From Leptotrichia hongkongensis (GTDB lineage Bacteria; Fusobacteriota; Fusobacteriia; Fusobacteriales; Leptotrichiaceae): a DNA stretch of 64,000 nt. Shown here piece after piece: positions 14,204-20,973 of the stretch. Within the stretch, counting starts at the first letter, position 1; each line of letters begins with the position of its first letter. The stretch is from assembly GCF_007990635.1 (NCBI RefSeq), contig NZ_AP019846.1, forward strand, positions 1,736,001-1,800,000. The letters are read 5' to 3'. The notes under the pieces are model-generated. The model was not told where the DNA came from. It worked only from the letters and a program-made list of their open reading frames with translations, and did not search any database. The translations under genes and the position numbers were made by a program.

Positions 14204-14404
14204 AACATAAAATATTAGAAAAGGCAGTATTTCATATATTGTCTTTTTTATTTTGTCTTCATATTTAAAATATATTACACTAGCCGTTATATATCCGATG
14301 CCTATTAATATATTTTGAATATTTAATCCGTTTTTTATTACTTTAAATGCTTGGTAAGCACATAATATGAAAATAAAATTAGATTTGTCTATTTTATATT
14401 TCAT
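14147..14404 (-). CDS. Small phage membrane protein
   Basis: An 85-residue protein with three hydrophobic segments (NFIFILCAYQAF, ILIGIGYITASVIYF, ILPFLIFYVLFGVLF) and a charged link between the second and third. I chose ATG 14404 because AAGGAGG lies just upstream; the open frame before it crosses a plus-strand promoter region. Not a recognised holin, though size and topology would allow one. Confidence 0.55.
   Translation of the reverse strand: MKYKIDKSNFIFILCAYQAFKVIKNGLNIQNILIGIGYITASVIYFKYEDKIKKTIYEILPFLIFYVLFGVLFESFIITFFEQIK
14219..14249 (+). terminator. Plus-strand terminator inside a minus-strand gene
   Basis: AAAAGGCA (14219-14226) pairs with TGTCTTTT (14240-14247), with an inner TAT/ATA pair and a run of six T. 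It lies 16 bases after the stop of the 32-residue plus-strand frame, which supports that frame as a transcribed unit. Confidence 0.6.
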
Positions 14405-14502
14405 CTCACACCTCCTTCCTTTTCTCATTTTATAATCCCTCCACTTTGTGCTATAATTTATTCGCCAAAACAAATTATCAAGAAGAAGGGAGGTTTATAG
14501 TT

Positions 14503-14739
14503 ATGTATAAAGTTTATGCTTGTCTACTTGGACAATGGACTGAACTTACTGAAGATTATCAAATTGGATATAATAATCAGTTTTTTTCTCCATATAATTG
14601 GGCTAAAGATTGATATATCAAAAATACTCATGATTTTATTGAAAACAGTTTTTATGATATGCCAATTGTCCAAATTATCCATAAAGATAAAACATATTTT
14701 TTAAGTCCGGTACATATTCAAATTGCTATAGAAGAATAG
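14503..14739 (+). pseudogene. 78-codon gene interrupted by one TGA
   Basis: The frame starts at ATG 14503 after AAGGGAGG and has an extended -10 box (TGCTATAAT) about 50 bases upstream. It reads 36 codons to TGA 14611-14613 and then continues open in the same frame for 41 more codons to TAG 14737. The two parts together look like one small protein with many aromatic residues. TGA may replace TGG by a single G-to-A change. UGA is a normal stop elsewhere in this window, so recoding is unlikely. Family not recognised. Confidence 0.55.
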
Positions 14740-14959
14740 TTCCTTTAGAATTTCTATAATAGTCTTTTATTTTTTTCAGAAACTCATCTTCTGTAACTTC
14801 AACGTCAAAGGTGAGTTTCTCTTTTTTTTCTTTAAAATATTTTTCAATAGATTTTACTACTTCCTTAAATTCTAATTCCGTAAGCCCTTTTAATGCTTCT
14901 ATTCCAGTTATCACTTTATCAGTTTCTATTTCTCCTTGTGCAGGTAAACGCACTCTCAT
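14726..14959 (-). CDS. Small hypothetical phage protein
   Basis: A 77-residue protein beginning MRVRLPAQGEIETDKVITGI. A beta-type start is followed by a charged helical region. ATG 14959 has AAAGGAGG seven bases upstream; the open frame extends further but without signals. A repressor-type operator (14998-15013) lies 40 bases upstream, so it is probably repressed in the lysogen. Family not recognised. Confidence 0.55.
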   Translation of the reverse strand: MRVRLPAQGEIETDKVITGIEALKGLTELEFKEVVKSIEKYFKEKKEKLTFDVEVTEDEFLKKIKDYYRNSKGTILL

Positions 14960-14997
14960 CAAGACACCTCCTTTCTTTTTTTGGATTTTTATATTTT

Positions 14998-15013
14998 CTT
15001 GCATTAATGCAAT
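14998..15013. promoter_or_regulatory. Repressor-type operator upstream of the 14959 gene
   Basis: CTTGCATTAATGCAAT matches the CTTGCRTTANYGCAAG palindrome found in the lysogeny switch at 19.1-19.3 kb, with one end base changed. It lies between the small HTH gene and the gene it would control. Confidence 0.65.
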
Positions 15014-15031
15014 ATAATTCGCACAAAAAAA

Positions 15032-15202
15032 TTAAAAGTCTCTTATTATTTTTTCAACTTTTTCGATTATTTCTGTATTATTATTTTTTATAGCCAACCT
15101 CAATCCCCAATCAGAATATCCTATTTTCTTTCGTATATCTTTCCAAAAAATCTTTTTCTCAATCATTTTCATTCTGATTTGTGTATATTTATCAATTTCC
15201 AT
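15032..15202 (-). CDS. Small HTH-type DNA-binding protein
   Basis: A 56-residue gene with GAGGTGG before ATG 15202. The segment KKIFWKDIRKKIGYSDWGLRLAIKN resembles a phage-type helix-turn-helix with the recognition helix near residues 31-40, so a Cro- or Cox-like regulator is likely. Its promoter overlaps an operator identical in type to those of the XRE repressor. It sits at the start of the leftward early genes, so it may switch on or tune replication genes after induction. Confidence 0.6.
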   Translation of the reverse strand: MEIDKYTQIRMKMIEKKIFWKDIRKKIGYSDWGLRLAIKNNNTEIIEKVEKIIRDF

Positions 15203-15222
15203 TTCTTCACCACCTCTATTTT

Positions 15223-15252
15223 ATGATAACATATTTCTTGCGTTATTGCAAG
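15223..15252 (-). promoter_or_regulatory. Operator-controlled promoter of the small HTH gene
   Basis: On the minus strand TTGCAA (15246-15251), 17 bases, TATCAT (15223-15228). The -35 box lies within the perfect palindrome-like site CTTGCGTTATTGCAAG (15237-15252), the same site as in the lysogeny switch, so the prophage repressor would shut this promoter. Confidence 0.68.
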
Positions 15253-15263
15253 AATATTTTTTT

Positions 15264-15290
15264 AAAAAAAGAAGCCTTTTACAACTTCTT
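15264..15290 (-). terminator. Terminator of the restriction-modification unit
   Basis: On the minus strand AAGAAG (15285-15290) pairs with CTTCTT (15269-15274), followed by T residues. It overlaps the last codon of the methylase-specificity frame and insulates it from the early promoter just downstream. Confidence 0.65.
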
Positions 15291-17136
15291 ATTTTACGAA
15301 AAATTTGTTCAATATATTTTTTTCTGCCTCTTTTTTAATTGTTTGATTTCTTCTTCTTTTTACTAAGTTCTTCCTCTTTTTTATAAATTCATTTACAATA
15401 TTATTCTGCTCTTTCAAATCAGGTAATGGTATTTTTATTTTTTTTATATCATCGTTATCCAAATGTAAAATATTTGCTCCTTTTGCAAATTTTGCTAATT
15501 CATTTTTTAAAGGAAAATTTAGAGATAAAGTTAAAAATTTGGGATTTATTACTTTTTTATTGTTTACTCTTATTATATTTATATCTCCACCTATCCTGAT
15601 TTCATCTTTCAAAATACATCTAGCTATTGCTATGCCTTCGGAATCAGCAGTAGTTGTAGATGGTATTAAAATATCATCTTTTAGAGAACGTTTGCCTTCG
15701 TTATAATCTGTTTTACTTGTTATTTCTGTTATGAAAGGGCTTTCGTATTTTGTGTAAAGCTCTCCATATAAAATGCATTCGTATTCTCCTGTTTCACTTA
15801 TTTTGTTTTTATTTAATTTTTCTCCTTTTGAAAATTCTATTATTTTTTGTTCTTCTAATTCTGAAAGAGAAACCATTTTGTGTTTATAGTTGTCAATTTC
15901 TTGTTCTATATACTGGTTAGGTAAAAAAATATAATTGTTCTCTTTTAATTTTTCTTTATATAAAATTTTGAAATTCAGTCTTTTTAATTTTTCTATTTCA
16001 TCAACATTTAAATTATTTGAAGATAATAATACATCAATATCATTATTACCTTCTATTTTTTTTCTAGCCTTATCCAAGGTATAACCATCGTTTTTTATAT
16101 CAAAAAACCATATGTGTTTGTTAGTTTGTTTCTTTTTCCCAACTATCAAAATGTTACTTTTAACATTCGCATCGCTGAACGCTTGTCTTGGTAGAGAAAT
16201 TATACTTTTTAAATCGTATTTTTCTGTTAATTCTTGCCTTAATGTTCTGTATGCTTTTTGTTGTTTATTAAAAAGAATTCCTTCTGGCACAATTATAGCG
16301 GCTCTGGAATTTTCATTTTCAGAATTAAGCGCATCTATAGAATGCAATACCCCACAAATCTCAGCAGAAACACCATTATATCCGTATTGTGATAAATAAT
16401 TTGTTTTCATTTTACTTCCAAAAGGTATATTTGTTATTACTACATCATACTTATTGGTTTGTTTTTTCTCATAACTATCTTGCCTCAAAATGTTTGAGTG
16501 TCCATCACCCGCTAAAATCATATTCATTTTAGCTATTCTATACATTGTAGAAAATTCACCACCATATATTGTTTCATTCTTTAGCTGTTTGATGGTGTTT
16601 TGGTTCAACGGTGTTCTTTTTTTCATATATTTAAAAGATTCTATAAGCATTCCACCTGTTCCACAAAATCCATCATATACTTTTTCTCCAAATTTAGGAT
16701 TTAACAATTTAACCATTGTTTTCACAATGTGTCTTGGTGTAAAATATTCCCCAAAATCAGTTTCAGCACCTCCATAACTTCTTAAAAAAAATTCAAAGGC
16801 TTCACCTTTTATATCTGCATTCGTATCAGAAAGCCATAAGTCATCCAAAGAATCTATGATAGAATTTAATATATTTTCTTTGCCTTCCAGAACATCTATT
16901 TTGGACAAAACTTCTCCTCCGTAAGATTTTTTAAAATAATCAAAAGCCTGTTTATTAAGAAAATCTAACAAATCTAGCCCCTTTTTCTCTTTAAAATTAT
17001 TCCACAAGTACTGCTTCGGAGGTACGGTAACGATTTCATCTTTTAGCTCCGCTAATTCACTAATCACTTTTAGAAACAACATATTTGTAAACAAATGTAT
17101 TCTTGGAAGACCATTTGTAACTCCTGAATCTCTCAA
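15289..17136 (-). CDS. Adenine methylase fused to a specificity domain (rest of a split R-M-S gene)
   Basis: A 615-residue frame read from TTG 17136. HsdM-type features in order: helical N-domain, GEYFTPR at 129-135, SAM motif DGFCGTGG at 155-162, acidic YGGEF near 191-195 and catalytic TNIPFG at 235-240. A single target-recognition domain (about 425-600) ends with IPLPDLKEQNNIVNEF. In the same frame, eleven codons upstream, lies one TAA and then the nuclease frame 17170-17634. The original product was therefore probably one nuclease-methylase-specificity chain of the type IIG kind. No good ribosome site precedes the TTG, so whether this part is made is uncertain. Confidence 0.8.
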   Translation of the reverse strand: MRDSGVTNGLPRIHLFTNMLFLKVISELAELKDEIVTVPPKQYLWNNFKEKKGLDLLDFLNKQAFDYFKKSYGGEVLSKIDVLEGKENILNSIIDSLDDLWLSDTNADIKGEAFEFFLRSYGGAETDFGEYFTPRHIVKTMVKLLNPKFGEKVYDGFCGTGGMLIESFKYMKKRTPLNQNTIKQLKNETIYGGEFSTMYRIAKMNMILAGDGHSNILRQDSYEKKQTNKYDVVITNIPFGSKMKTNYLSQYGYNGVSAEICGVLHSIDALNSENENSRAAIIVPEGILFNKQQKAYRTLRQELTEKYDLKSIISLPRQAFSDANVKSNILIVGKKKQTNKHIWFFDIKNDGYTLDKARKKIEGNNDIDVLLSSNNLNVDEIEKLKRLNFKILYKEKLKENNYIFLPNQYIEQEIDNYKHKMVSLSELEEQKIIEFSKGEKLNKNKISETGEYECILYGELYTKYESPFITEITSKTDYNEGKRSLKDDILIPSTTTADSEGIAIARCILKDEIRIGGDINIIRVNNKKVINPKFLTLSLNFPLKNELAKFAKGANILHLDNDDIKKIKIPLPDLKEQNNIVNEFIKKRKNLVKRRRNQTIKKEAEKNILNKFFVK

Positions 17137-17169
17137 ATCATTATTTATTGATTTAAAAATATTGATTAA

Positions 17170-17634
17170 TTATTGGCGAGATGTTATAACTCTTTTATCT
17201 TGAGTATTGTAAATATTGTCGTTTAAGAAGTTCAATAAAGTTGAATGCGATAAAAGTTCATCTACCTCTTCCCCATTTAAATATAGAGGTTTTTGCTTTT
17301 TCATATGGTGTGTTTTAGTATAAATTCCATCCGTTACAAAAACTATAGGAGCATTTATTTTTTCGGCATAATTCATAGCTTGACTTTGTGCTTTCTCCAA
17401 ATTTTCAAATGGTCTTTTTGCTTCTATTACTGCTAAAGGTTCATCTGTCTTTTCTTTATACAAAACATAATCTGGCTTTTTCCCTTTTAGTTTATTTTTT
17501 TGTTTAGTTGTTTTTACTCTTTGTTTATATACATTGCATTCGTTCATATCCTGAGGATTATCATTCCATTTTAAATTTTTTAATTCGTTATCAATATAAG
17601 TTTCTACATCTCTTTCGTTTAATTGTGTAAACAT
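17170..17634 (-). CDS. HsdR_N-type restriction nuclease domain (N-part of the split R-M-S gene)
   Basis: 154 residues with the PD-(D/E)XK nuclease pattern: acidic residues near the N-terminus, then KKPDYVLYKEKTDEPLAVIEAKRP, giving D...ExK, followed by QSQAMNYAEKINAPIVFVTDG, as in the N-terminal domain of type I R subunits. It lacks the translocase helicase, as in type IIG enzymes. Its TAA at 17170-17172 lies in the frame of the downstream methylase. AGGAAGGA lies upstream of ATG 17634. The stop may have been created by one base change (for example GAA to TAA). Confidence 0.75.
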   Translation of the reverse strand: MFTQLNERDVETYIDNELKNLKWNDNPQDMNECNVYKQRVKTTKQKNKLKGKKPDYVLYKEKTDEPLAVIEAKRPFENLEKAQSQAMNYAEKINAPIVFVTDGIYTKTHHMKKQKPLYLNGEEVDELLSHSTLLNFLNDNIYNTQDKRVITSRQ

Positions 17635-17838
17635 CTTTATAAATTCCTTCCTGTATATACCTACACATTTTTTTGCATAGTTTTTTTATATTTCACACAA
17701 CTAACCCCTTTTTTTACCTTAATTAACAGCTATTTTTTAATTCGAAATTTTTAAAACACATTTTTTATCTCTCAAATCCTGTTTATTCCGCTAATTTTTT
17801 TGTCAAATATTTTTTTTAAAATTTTGAAATAACTAAAT

Positions 17839-17949
17839 TCAATAAATCAAATCGTCCGTTGGAAAATAATCATTTTCTTCAAAAAATTTTAAACCCTCTT
17901 TAGTCCAATCGCCATTTTTATCATAATATTTTATCCATTCGTCCTCCAC
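17839..17949 (-). CDS. Possible 36-residue gene fragment
   Basis: From GTG 17949 the frame reads VEDEWIKYYDKNGDWTKEGL and continues to TGA 17839 with an acidic, aromatic composition that looks protein-like. There is no well-placed ribosome site for the GTG, and GGAGG before a nearby ATG leads to a 5-codon frame only. It is probably the remnant of a small phage gene. Confidence 0.3.
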   Translation of the reverse strand: MEDEWIKYYDKNGDWTKEGLKFFEENDYFPTDDLIY

Positions 17950-18001
17950 CTCTTATAAATTTTACTAAATTATATCATATCTCAAAGAAAAATAAAAGTA
18001 T

Positions 18002-18036
18002 AAAAAAAAGAGTTATTTTGTGGTCAAAACAACTCT
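18002..18036 (-). terminator. Terminator after the repressor-protease operon
   Basis: On the minus strand AGAGTTGTTTTG (18025-18036) pairs with CAAAATAACTCT (18009-18020) with one mismatch, followed by eight T. It lies 160 bases past the protease stop. Confidence 0.8.
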
Positions 18037-18196
18037 ACATTTAATTTAAAATATTATAATTTTAGCCTATATCGACTTCTATTTAAGAAATCATTGATAT
18101 AGTACGTTCCACGTATTATTTATAACACTTGCATCTCTTTTTGTCAACTGTATTTTTTACTAGTTTTAATAAACATTCATTGTCTTTTTTGATTTT

Positions 18197-18622
18197 TTAT
18201 TTCCCAAACCTACTCTTTAACTCCGCCAATCTCATCAATGCTTTTTCTTCTTCTTTTCCAACAAAATAATCCTCTAGCGGAACGTAATTAAATAAAAATT
18301 CTGCCAAAAATAAATTTGCTTCGTTTTCCAACTGGTTAGAAAATCCAAAAAAATTATCTTTCATAAAAGAAATATCTTTGTTTGGGTGCTTCAATACAGC
18401 ATGTCCTAACTCGTGTAACAACACTATAATTGTCATTAATTCAGAAAGTCTGCTGTTGATTATTATTAAACTAACCCCAACATTTCTTACGTGAAAACCT
18501 TTAATTCCTCCTAAGTCCTGAAATATTATTTCAATACCTGCTCTTTCGCAAATTTTAAAAGGATTCTTTGTTCTGTATTTTTCTATTAAATTTTTTACTC
18601 TTAATACAAAATTCTTTTTCAT
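18197..18622 (-). CDS. ImmA/IrrE-type metallopeptidase
   Basis: A 141-residue protein with the zinc-protease motif HELGHAVLKHP near residues 71-81 and a downstream ENEANLFLAEFLF helix carrying the third ligand. ImmA proteins cleave or inactivate the phage or ICE repressor after DNA damage. It follows the XRE repressor by 16 bases on the same strand, the usual ImmR-ImmA arrangement, so it probably acts on that repressor during induction. Confidence 0.88.
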   Translation of the reverse strand: MKKNFVLRVKNLIEKYRTKNPFKICERAGIEIIFQDLGGIKGFHVRNVGVSLIIINSRLSELMTIIVLLHELGHAVLKHPNKDISFMKDNFFGFSNQLENEANLFLAEFLFNYVPLEDYFVGKEEEKALMRLAELKSRFGK

Positions 18623-18638
18623 ATTCCTCCAATAGTGG

Positions 18639-19076
18639 CTATTTTTTGTTTTTTTTATCCCTTTTTATTTCTTTTGATCTAAAATATGCGTTATTCAAAG
18701 CAAGCATTAACTTGTCTTTGTCTTCTTCTGAAACATTTTCGTCATTAAAGAAAAAGACAGCATTATCTTCTAAAAATTTCTGTCTTTGAGCTTTCTCTCT
18801 TTTGTTTAGCCCTAAAATTCTAACATCATCTTCTTTTTCGCCTAATAATCCAGCTAATTTATACATTTCAACTAAATTAAGTCCTAATATTTCAGAAATA
18901 CCTTTCAAGACTTCTGCTTTTATACTCTCTGTTATTCCGTTCTCGTAACGTGATAATGAAGATTCTGCATATTTTATTCCCTTTTGTTTCAATAATTCAG
19001 ATATTTTATCTCTAGCTATATTTTTTTGTAGTCTTGTATCTCTTATTATCTTTCTTAATTTTTCTTTATCTTCCAT
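18639..19076 (-). CDS. XRE-family prophage repressor (CI/ImmR-like)
   Basis: A 145-residue protein. Residues 1-70 form an XRE HTH (KISELLKQKGIKYAESSLSRYENG, then LKGISEILGLNLVEMYKLAG). The C-terminal part is charged and helical with no LexA-type protease residues, which fits ImmA-dependent rather than self-cleavage. It is transcribed away from the plus-strand early genes, with divergent promoters and three CTTGC-type operators between. It should hold both early promoters off in the lysogen and control its own. Confidence 0.87.
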   Translation of the reverse strand: MEDKEKLRKIIRDTRLQKNIARDKISELLKQKGIKYAESSLSRYENGITESIKAEVLKGISEILGLNLVEMYKLAGLLGEKEDDVRILGLNKREKAQRQKFLEDNAVFFFNDENVSEEDKDKLMLALNNAYFRSKEIKRDKKNKK

Positions 19077-19108
19077 ATTTGTTACTCCTAATCTGCATTT
19101 TATAGTAT

Positions 19109-19138
19109 ATTATACCTTAAAAAATTGCATAGTTGCAA
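19109..19138 (-). promoter_or_regulatory. Repressor promoter
   Basis: On the minus strand TTGCAA (19133-19138), 18 bases, TATAAT (19109-19114), about 33 bases before the repressor ATG. The -35 box lies inside the weakest of the three operators (19124-19139), so high repressor levels could shut off its own gene. Confidence 0.7.
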
Positions 19139-19256
19139 CTTTTTTTAAAAAAATATCTTGCATTATTGCAAGTTATGTGGTATAATGATTTTGTAGATGA
19201 AAGGAAACTAATAAACATCTATATTTTTTTCAAAATTTACCTTGCATTAACGCAAG
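19124..19256. promoter_or_regulatory. Three repressor operators of the lysogeny switch
   Basis: ATTGCATAGTTGCAAC (19124-19139), CTTGCATTATTGCAAG (19157-19172) and CTTGCATTAACGCAAG (19241-19256) share the palindrome CTTGCRTTANYGCAAG. The first overlaps the repressor promoter, the second contains the -35 of the rightward promoter and the third lies in the leader of the first rightward gene. The set resembles the three-site operators of lambdoid phages. Confidence 0.75.
19158..19186 (+). promoter_or_regulatory. Rightward early promoter
   Basis: TTGCAT (19158-19163), 17 bases, TATAAT (19181-19186). Its -35 lies wholly inside the operator 19157-19172, so a bound repressor would block it. It drives the run of plus-strand genes starting at 19285. 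Confidence 0.75.
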
Positions 19257-19284
19257 AAAAGTTGTAAATAGGAGTTGATAAAAA

Positions 19285-19599
19285 ATGACAGCTTTAGAAA
19301 AAGAAGTAAGAGGCATAATATTCGATTCAATTGATAGTGGAGAGTTAAAAGTGAACGACAATGATGAAATTGAATACACTCAAAAATGGCTTAATGAATG
19401 GCTCATGAGCTGGATATTGGACGGCTACACAACCAAGGAAGTAATGAAAATTCGTGAATATTTTGAGAATTTTGAATATGAAGAACAAGTTGAAAAAAGT
19501 TATCAAGTTGGAGTAATAACATACGATAACGGACAGCAGGAAGCAGAGTGGGAAGATGAAATTGTGGATGTAATTATAATAACTAAAAAAATAGCATAG
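19285..19599 (+). CDS. Hypothetical early phage protein
   Basis: A 104-residue acidic protein of unknown family with several aromatic residues (WLNEWLMSWILDGYTTKEV) and a beta-rich C-terminal part. It is the first gene after the rightward early promoter, the place of Cro in lambda, but no HTH is visible. TAGGAG lies about nine bases before the ATG. Confidence 0.6.
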   Translation: MTALEKEVRGIIFDSIDSGELKVNDNDEIEYTQKWLNEWLMSWILDGYTTKEVMKIREYFENFEYEEQVEKSYQVGVITYDNGQQEAEWEDEIVDVIIITKKIA

Positions 19600-19614
19600 A
19601 AAGGCGGCGAAAAA

Positions 19615-19815
19615 ATGGAAAAGTTTTGGTTTATTTTTGTGGTAGCGTATGCCGTTTCAACAATGCTTCAATCTTGGGTTATAATTTTTGAAAATGTAAA
19701 ATTGAAAGGAGATAATAAAAGACTCGAAAGCAATAATCGAGTCCTAAAAAATCATATTAAGAGAATGGAAGAGTATTTGAAAACTAAAGGCTATGCTGAT
19801 ATGTTTTTTATTTAA
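19615..19815 (+). CDS. Small membrane-anchored coiled-coil protein
   Basis: 66 residues. Residues 4-26 are hydrophobic (WFIFVVAYAVSTMLQSWVIIF), and the rest is a charged helix with heptad spacing (NKRLESNNRVLKNHIKRMEEYL). It is probably anchored with a cytoplasmic coiled coil. GAAAGGCGG precedes the ATG. Family not recognised. Confidence 0.55.
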   Translation: MEKFWFIFVVAYAVSTMLQSWVIIFENVKLKGDNKRLESNNRVLKNHIKRMEEYLKTKGYADMFFI

Positions 19816-19855
19816 AATATTTGATTGCCGAGAAAAATAAAGAAGAGGTGTAAAG

Positions 19856-19984
19856 ATGAAAAATGAAAAAATTATGAAAAAAGTAAATGAGATATTAGAA
19901 ATTTTTAAGGATTTGACAGGAGCAGAAAAAGATGCAGTTCTACAAATAAGCCAAATCCTTTTAGAGCTTAACGCTGATGATTAG
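19856..19984 (+). CDS. Small hypothetical helical protein
   Basis: A 42-residue gene, MKNEKIMKKVNEILEIFKDL and on, ending in TAG 19984, with AGAGGTG six bases before the ATG. It is predicted helical and amphipathic. Its 3' end overlaps the convergent 19968-20162 gene by 17 bases. Function unknown. Confidence 0.5.
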   Translation: MKNEKIMKKVNEILEIFKDLTGAEKDAVLQISQILLELNADD

Positions 19985-20162
19985 AGCTATTCTTGTCGAT
20001 TTCGTCAAGCTTACGACTAACGACATCAATTATATTAACTACGCTATTTAAATCAATAGATCCAGAAATTTTATGGACATTAACTCCATAAACTAATTTA
20101 GGATTAGCTTTTATAAGTTCAATAGCAACTTCAACTGCTAACTCTTTGTTAGATTTACTCAA
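19968..20162 (-). CDS. Small hypothetical phage protein (TTG start)
   Basis: A 64-residue protein of unknown family with a helical N-half (NKELAVEVAIELIKANPKLV) and a second helix (VVNIIDVVSRKLDEI). TTG 20162 is chosen because AAAGGGG lies eight bases before it; a GTG nine bases further upstream sits too close to that site. It is downstream of two XRE genes on the same strand and of a paired repeat that may control it. Confidence 0.5.
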   Translation of the reverse strand: MSKSNKELAVEVAIELIKANPKLVYGVNVHKISGSIDLNSVVNIIDVVSRKLDEIDKNSSNHQR

Positions 20163-20177
20163 GAAAATCACCCCTTT

Positions 20178-20272
20178 CTGATTAGTGGTTTAATTGTGCC
20201 ACCTGCTCCTAAAATATTATACCCGTCAAGTTAATATTATATCTTAGGTGGTACAGTTAAGCTGCTAATCAG
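20178..20272. repeat. Inverted pair of 27-base repeats, first pair
   Basis: Arms at 20178-20204 (fwd CTGATTAGTGG...GCCACCT) and 20246-20272 (its imperfect reverse complement, ending at the first XRE gene's stop) enclose a segment that contains TTGACG and TATAAT on the minus strand. The arms share CTGATTARNNNYTTAAY at one end and RTRCCRCCT at the other. They look like paired binding sites around a promoter for the 20162 gene. Confidence 0.65.
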
Positions 20273-20468
20273 GGACATATTCAAGTAAATCTTGAGTATT
20301 GCAATCTAGGGCTTTACAAAGTACATCAATAGTTTTTAAATCTATTCGAGTAAATTTGTCGTTTGTTATGTTTGATAAAGTTGTTCTACTTAAACCAGTT
20401 GCTTCTGCTAGTTTCTGAATATTCATTCTTTTTTTAGCCATTTGAACTGGAATATTATTAACAATCAT
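20265..20468 (-). CDS. Small XRE-family regulator, first of a tandem pair
   Basis: 67 residues, essentially one HTH domain: MAKKRMNIQKLAEATGLSRT then TLSNITNDKFTRIDLKTIDVLCKALDC, ending DLLEYVPD. It is clearly paralogous to the 20575-20778 product along its whole length. Such short XRE proteins act as Cro-like or accessory repressors. Imperfect inverted repeats lie on both sides of the gene, and the stop codon lies inside one arm. Confidence 0.8.
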   Translation of the reverse strand: MIVNNIPVQMAKKRMNIQKLAEATGLSRTTLSNITNDKFTRIDLKTIDVLCKALDCNTQDLLEYVPD

Positions 20469-20484
20469 TTTGTAACCTCCATTT

Positions 20485-20582
20485 GCAGATTAACTTTTTA
20501 ACTATACCGCTTATGCCTCTATATATTTTGTTTGGCGACTAATATATTTCATTTTAGGCGGTATTGTTAAGGGGTTAATCAG
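20485..20582. repeat. Inverted pair of 27-base repeats, second pair
   Basis: Arms at 20485-20512 (GCAGATTAAC...ATACCGCTT) and 20556-20582 (reverse complement form, ending at the second XRE gene's stop) have the same consensus as the first pair. They fill the gap between the two XRE genes and flank the likely promoter of the first. Confidence 0.65.
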
Positions 20583-20778
20583 GTATATATTCAAGTAAAT
20601 CATCAATTTTACATTCTAAAGCCTTACACAAAGTTGAGATAGTATCTAAATCTATTCTATTTACTTTTTCGTTGTAAATATTAGATATAGTACTTCTGCT
20701 AAGTTTTGTTGATTCAGACAATGCTTGAATATTTATTCTTTTAGCACCCATAATTTTTGAAAGATGTATTTTTATCAT
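20575..20778 (-). CDS. Small XRE-family regulator, second of a tandem pair
   Basis: 67 residues with the same layout as its neighbour: IMGAKRINIQALSESTKLSR, TISNIYNEKVNRIDLDTISTLCKALEC and the ending DLLEYIPD. The recognition helices differ (STKLSRSTISN versus ATGLSRTTLSN), so the two may bind different variants of the nearby repeats. It is divergent from the antirepressor-type gene at 20974 and may control it. Confidence 0.8.
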   Translation of the reverse strand: MIKIHLSKIMGAKRINIQALSESTKLSRSTISNIYNEKVNRIDLDTISTLCKALECKIDDLLEYIPD

Positions 20779-20873
20779 TTTTAAAAACCTCCTAATACTT
20801 TATTTTATTAGTATTATACTCTATTTTGAGTTATATTTCAAATAAAATATATTAGATTTCATATATTTTTATG

Positions 20874-20902
20874 TTGACATTTTAGATTTTATATGATATA
20901 TA
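20874..20902 (+). promoter_or_regulatory. Promoter of the P22-type antirepressor gene
   Basis: TTGACA (20874-20879), 17 bases, TATATA (20897-20902), about 70 bases before ATG 20974. It is divergent from the second XRE gene. Confidence 0.6.
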
Positions 20903-20973
20903 TTATATTAGAAGTGATACAATATGTATTATTTAAAAGCCAAACAAAATATAAAAATATAGGAGGAATTGAA

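Larger units (their letters stand above)
17640..18190. other. AT-rich gap between restriction gene and repressor operon
   Basis: About 550 bases without a sure gene. It holds the possible 36-residue fragment at 17839-17949 and the terminator at 18002-18036. The remainder shows T-rich runs and no tRNA or strong promoter that I can support. Confidence 0.4.

Noticed and set aside
13824-14404. Holin/lysis cassette for the small membrane proteins of 13.8-14.4 kb
   Set aside because: No endolysin is beside them. They sit near the origin, not after the structural genes, so lysis is not supported.
14503-14739. TGA read as tryptophan (alternative genetic code)
   Set aside because: Functional genes in the window use TGA as their stop, including ATGA overlaps at 4109, 10057, 10275 and 26540, and use TGG for tryptophan.
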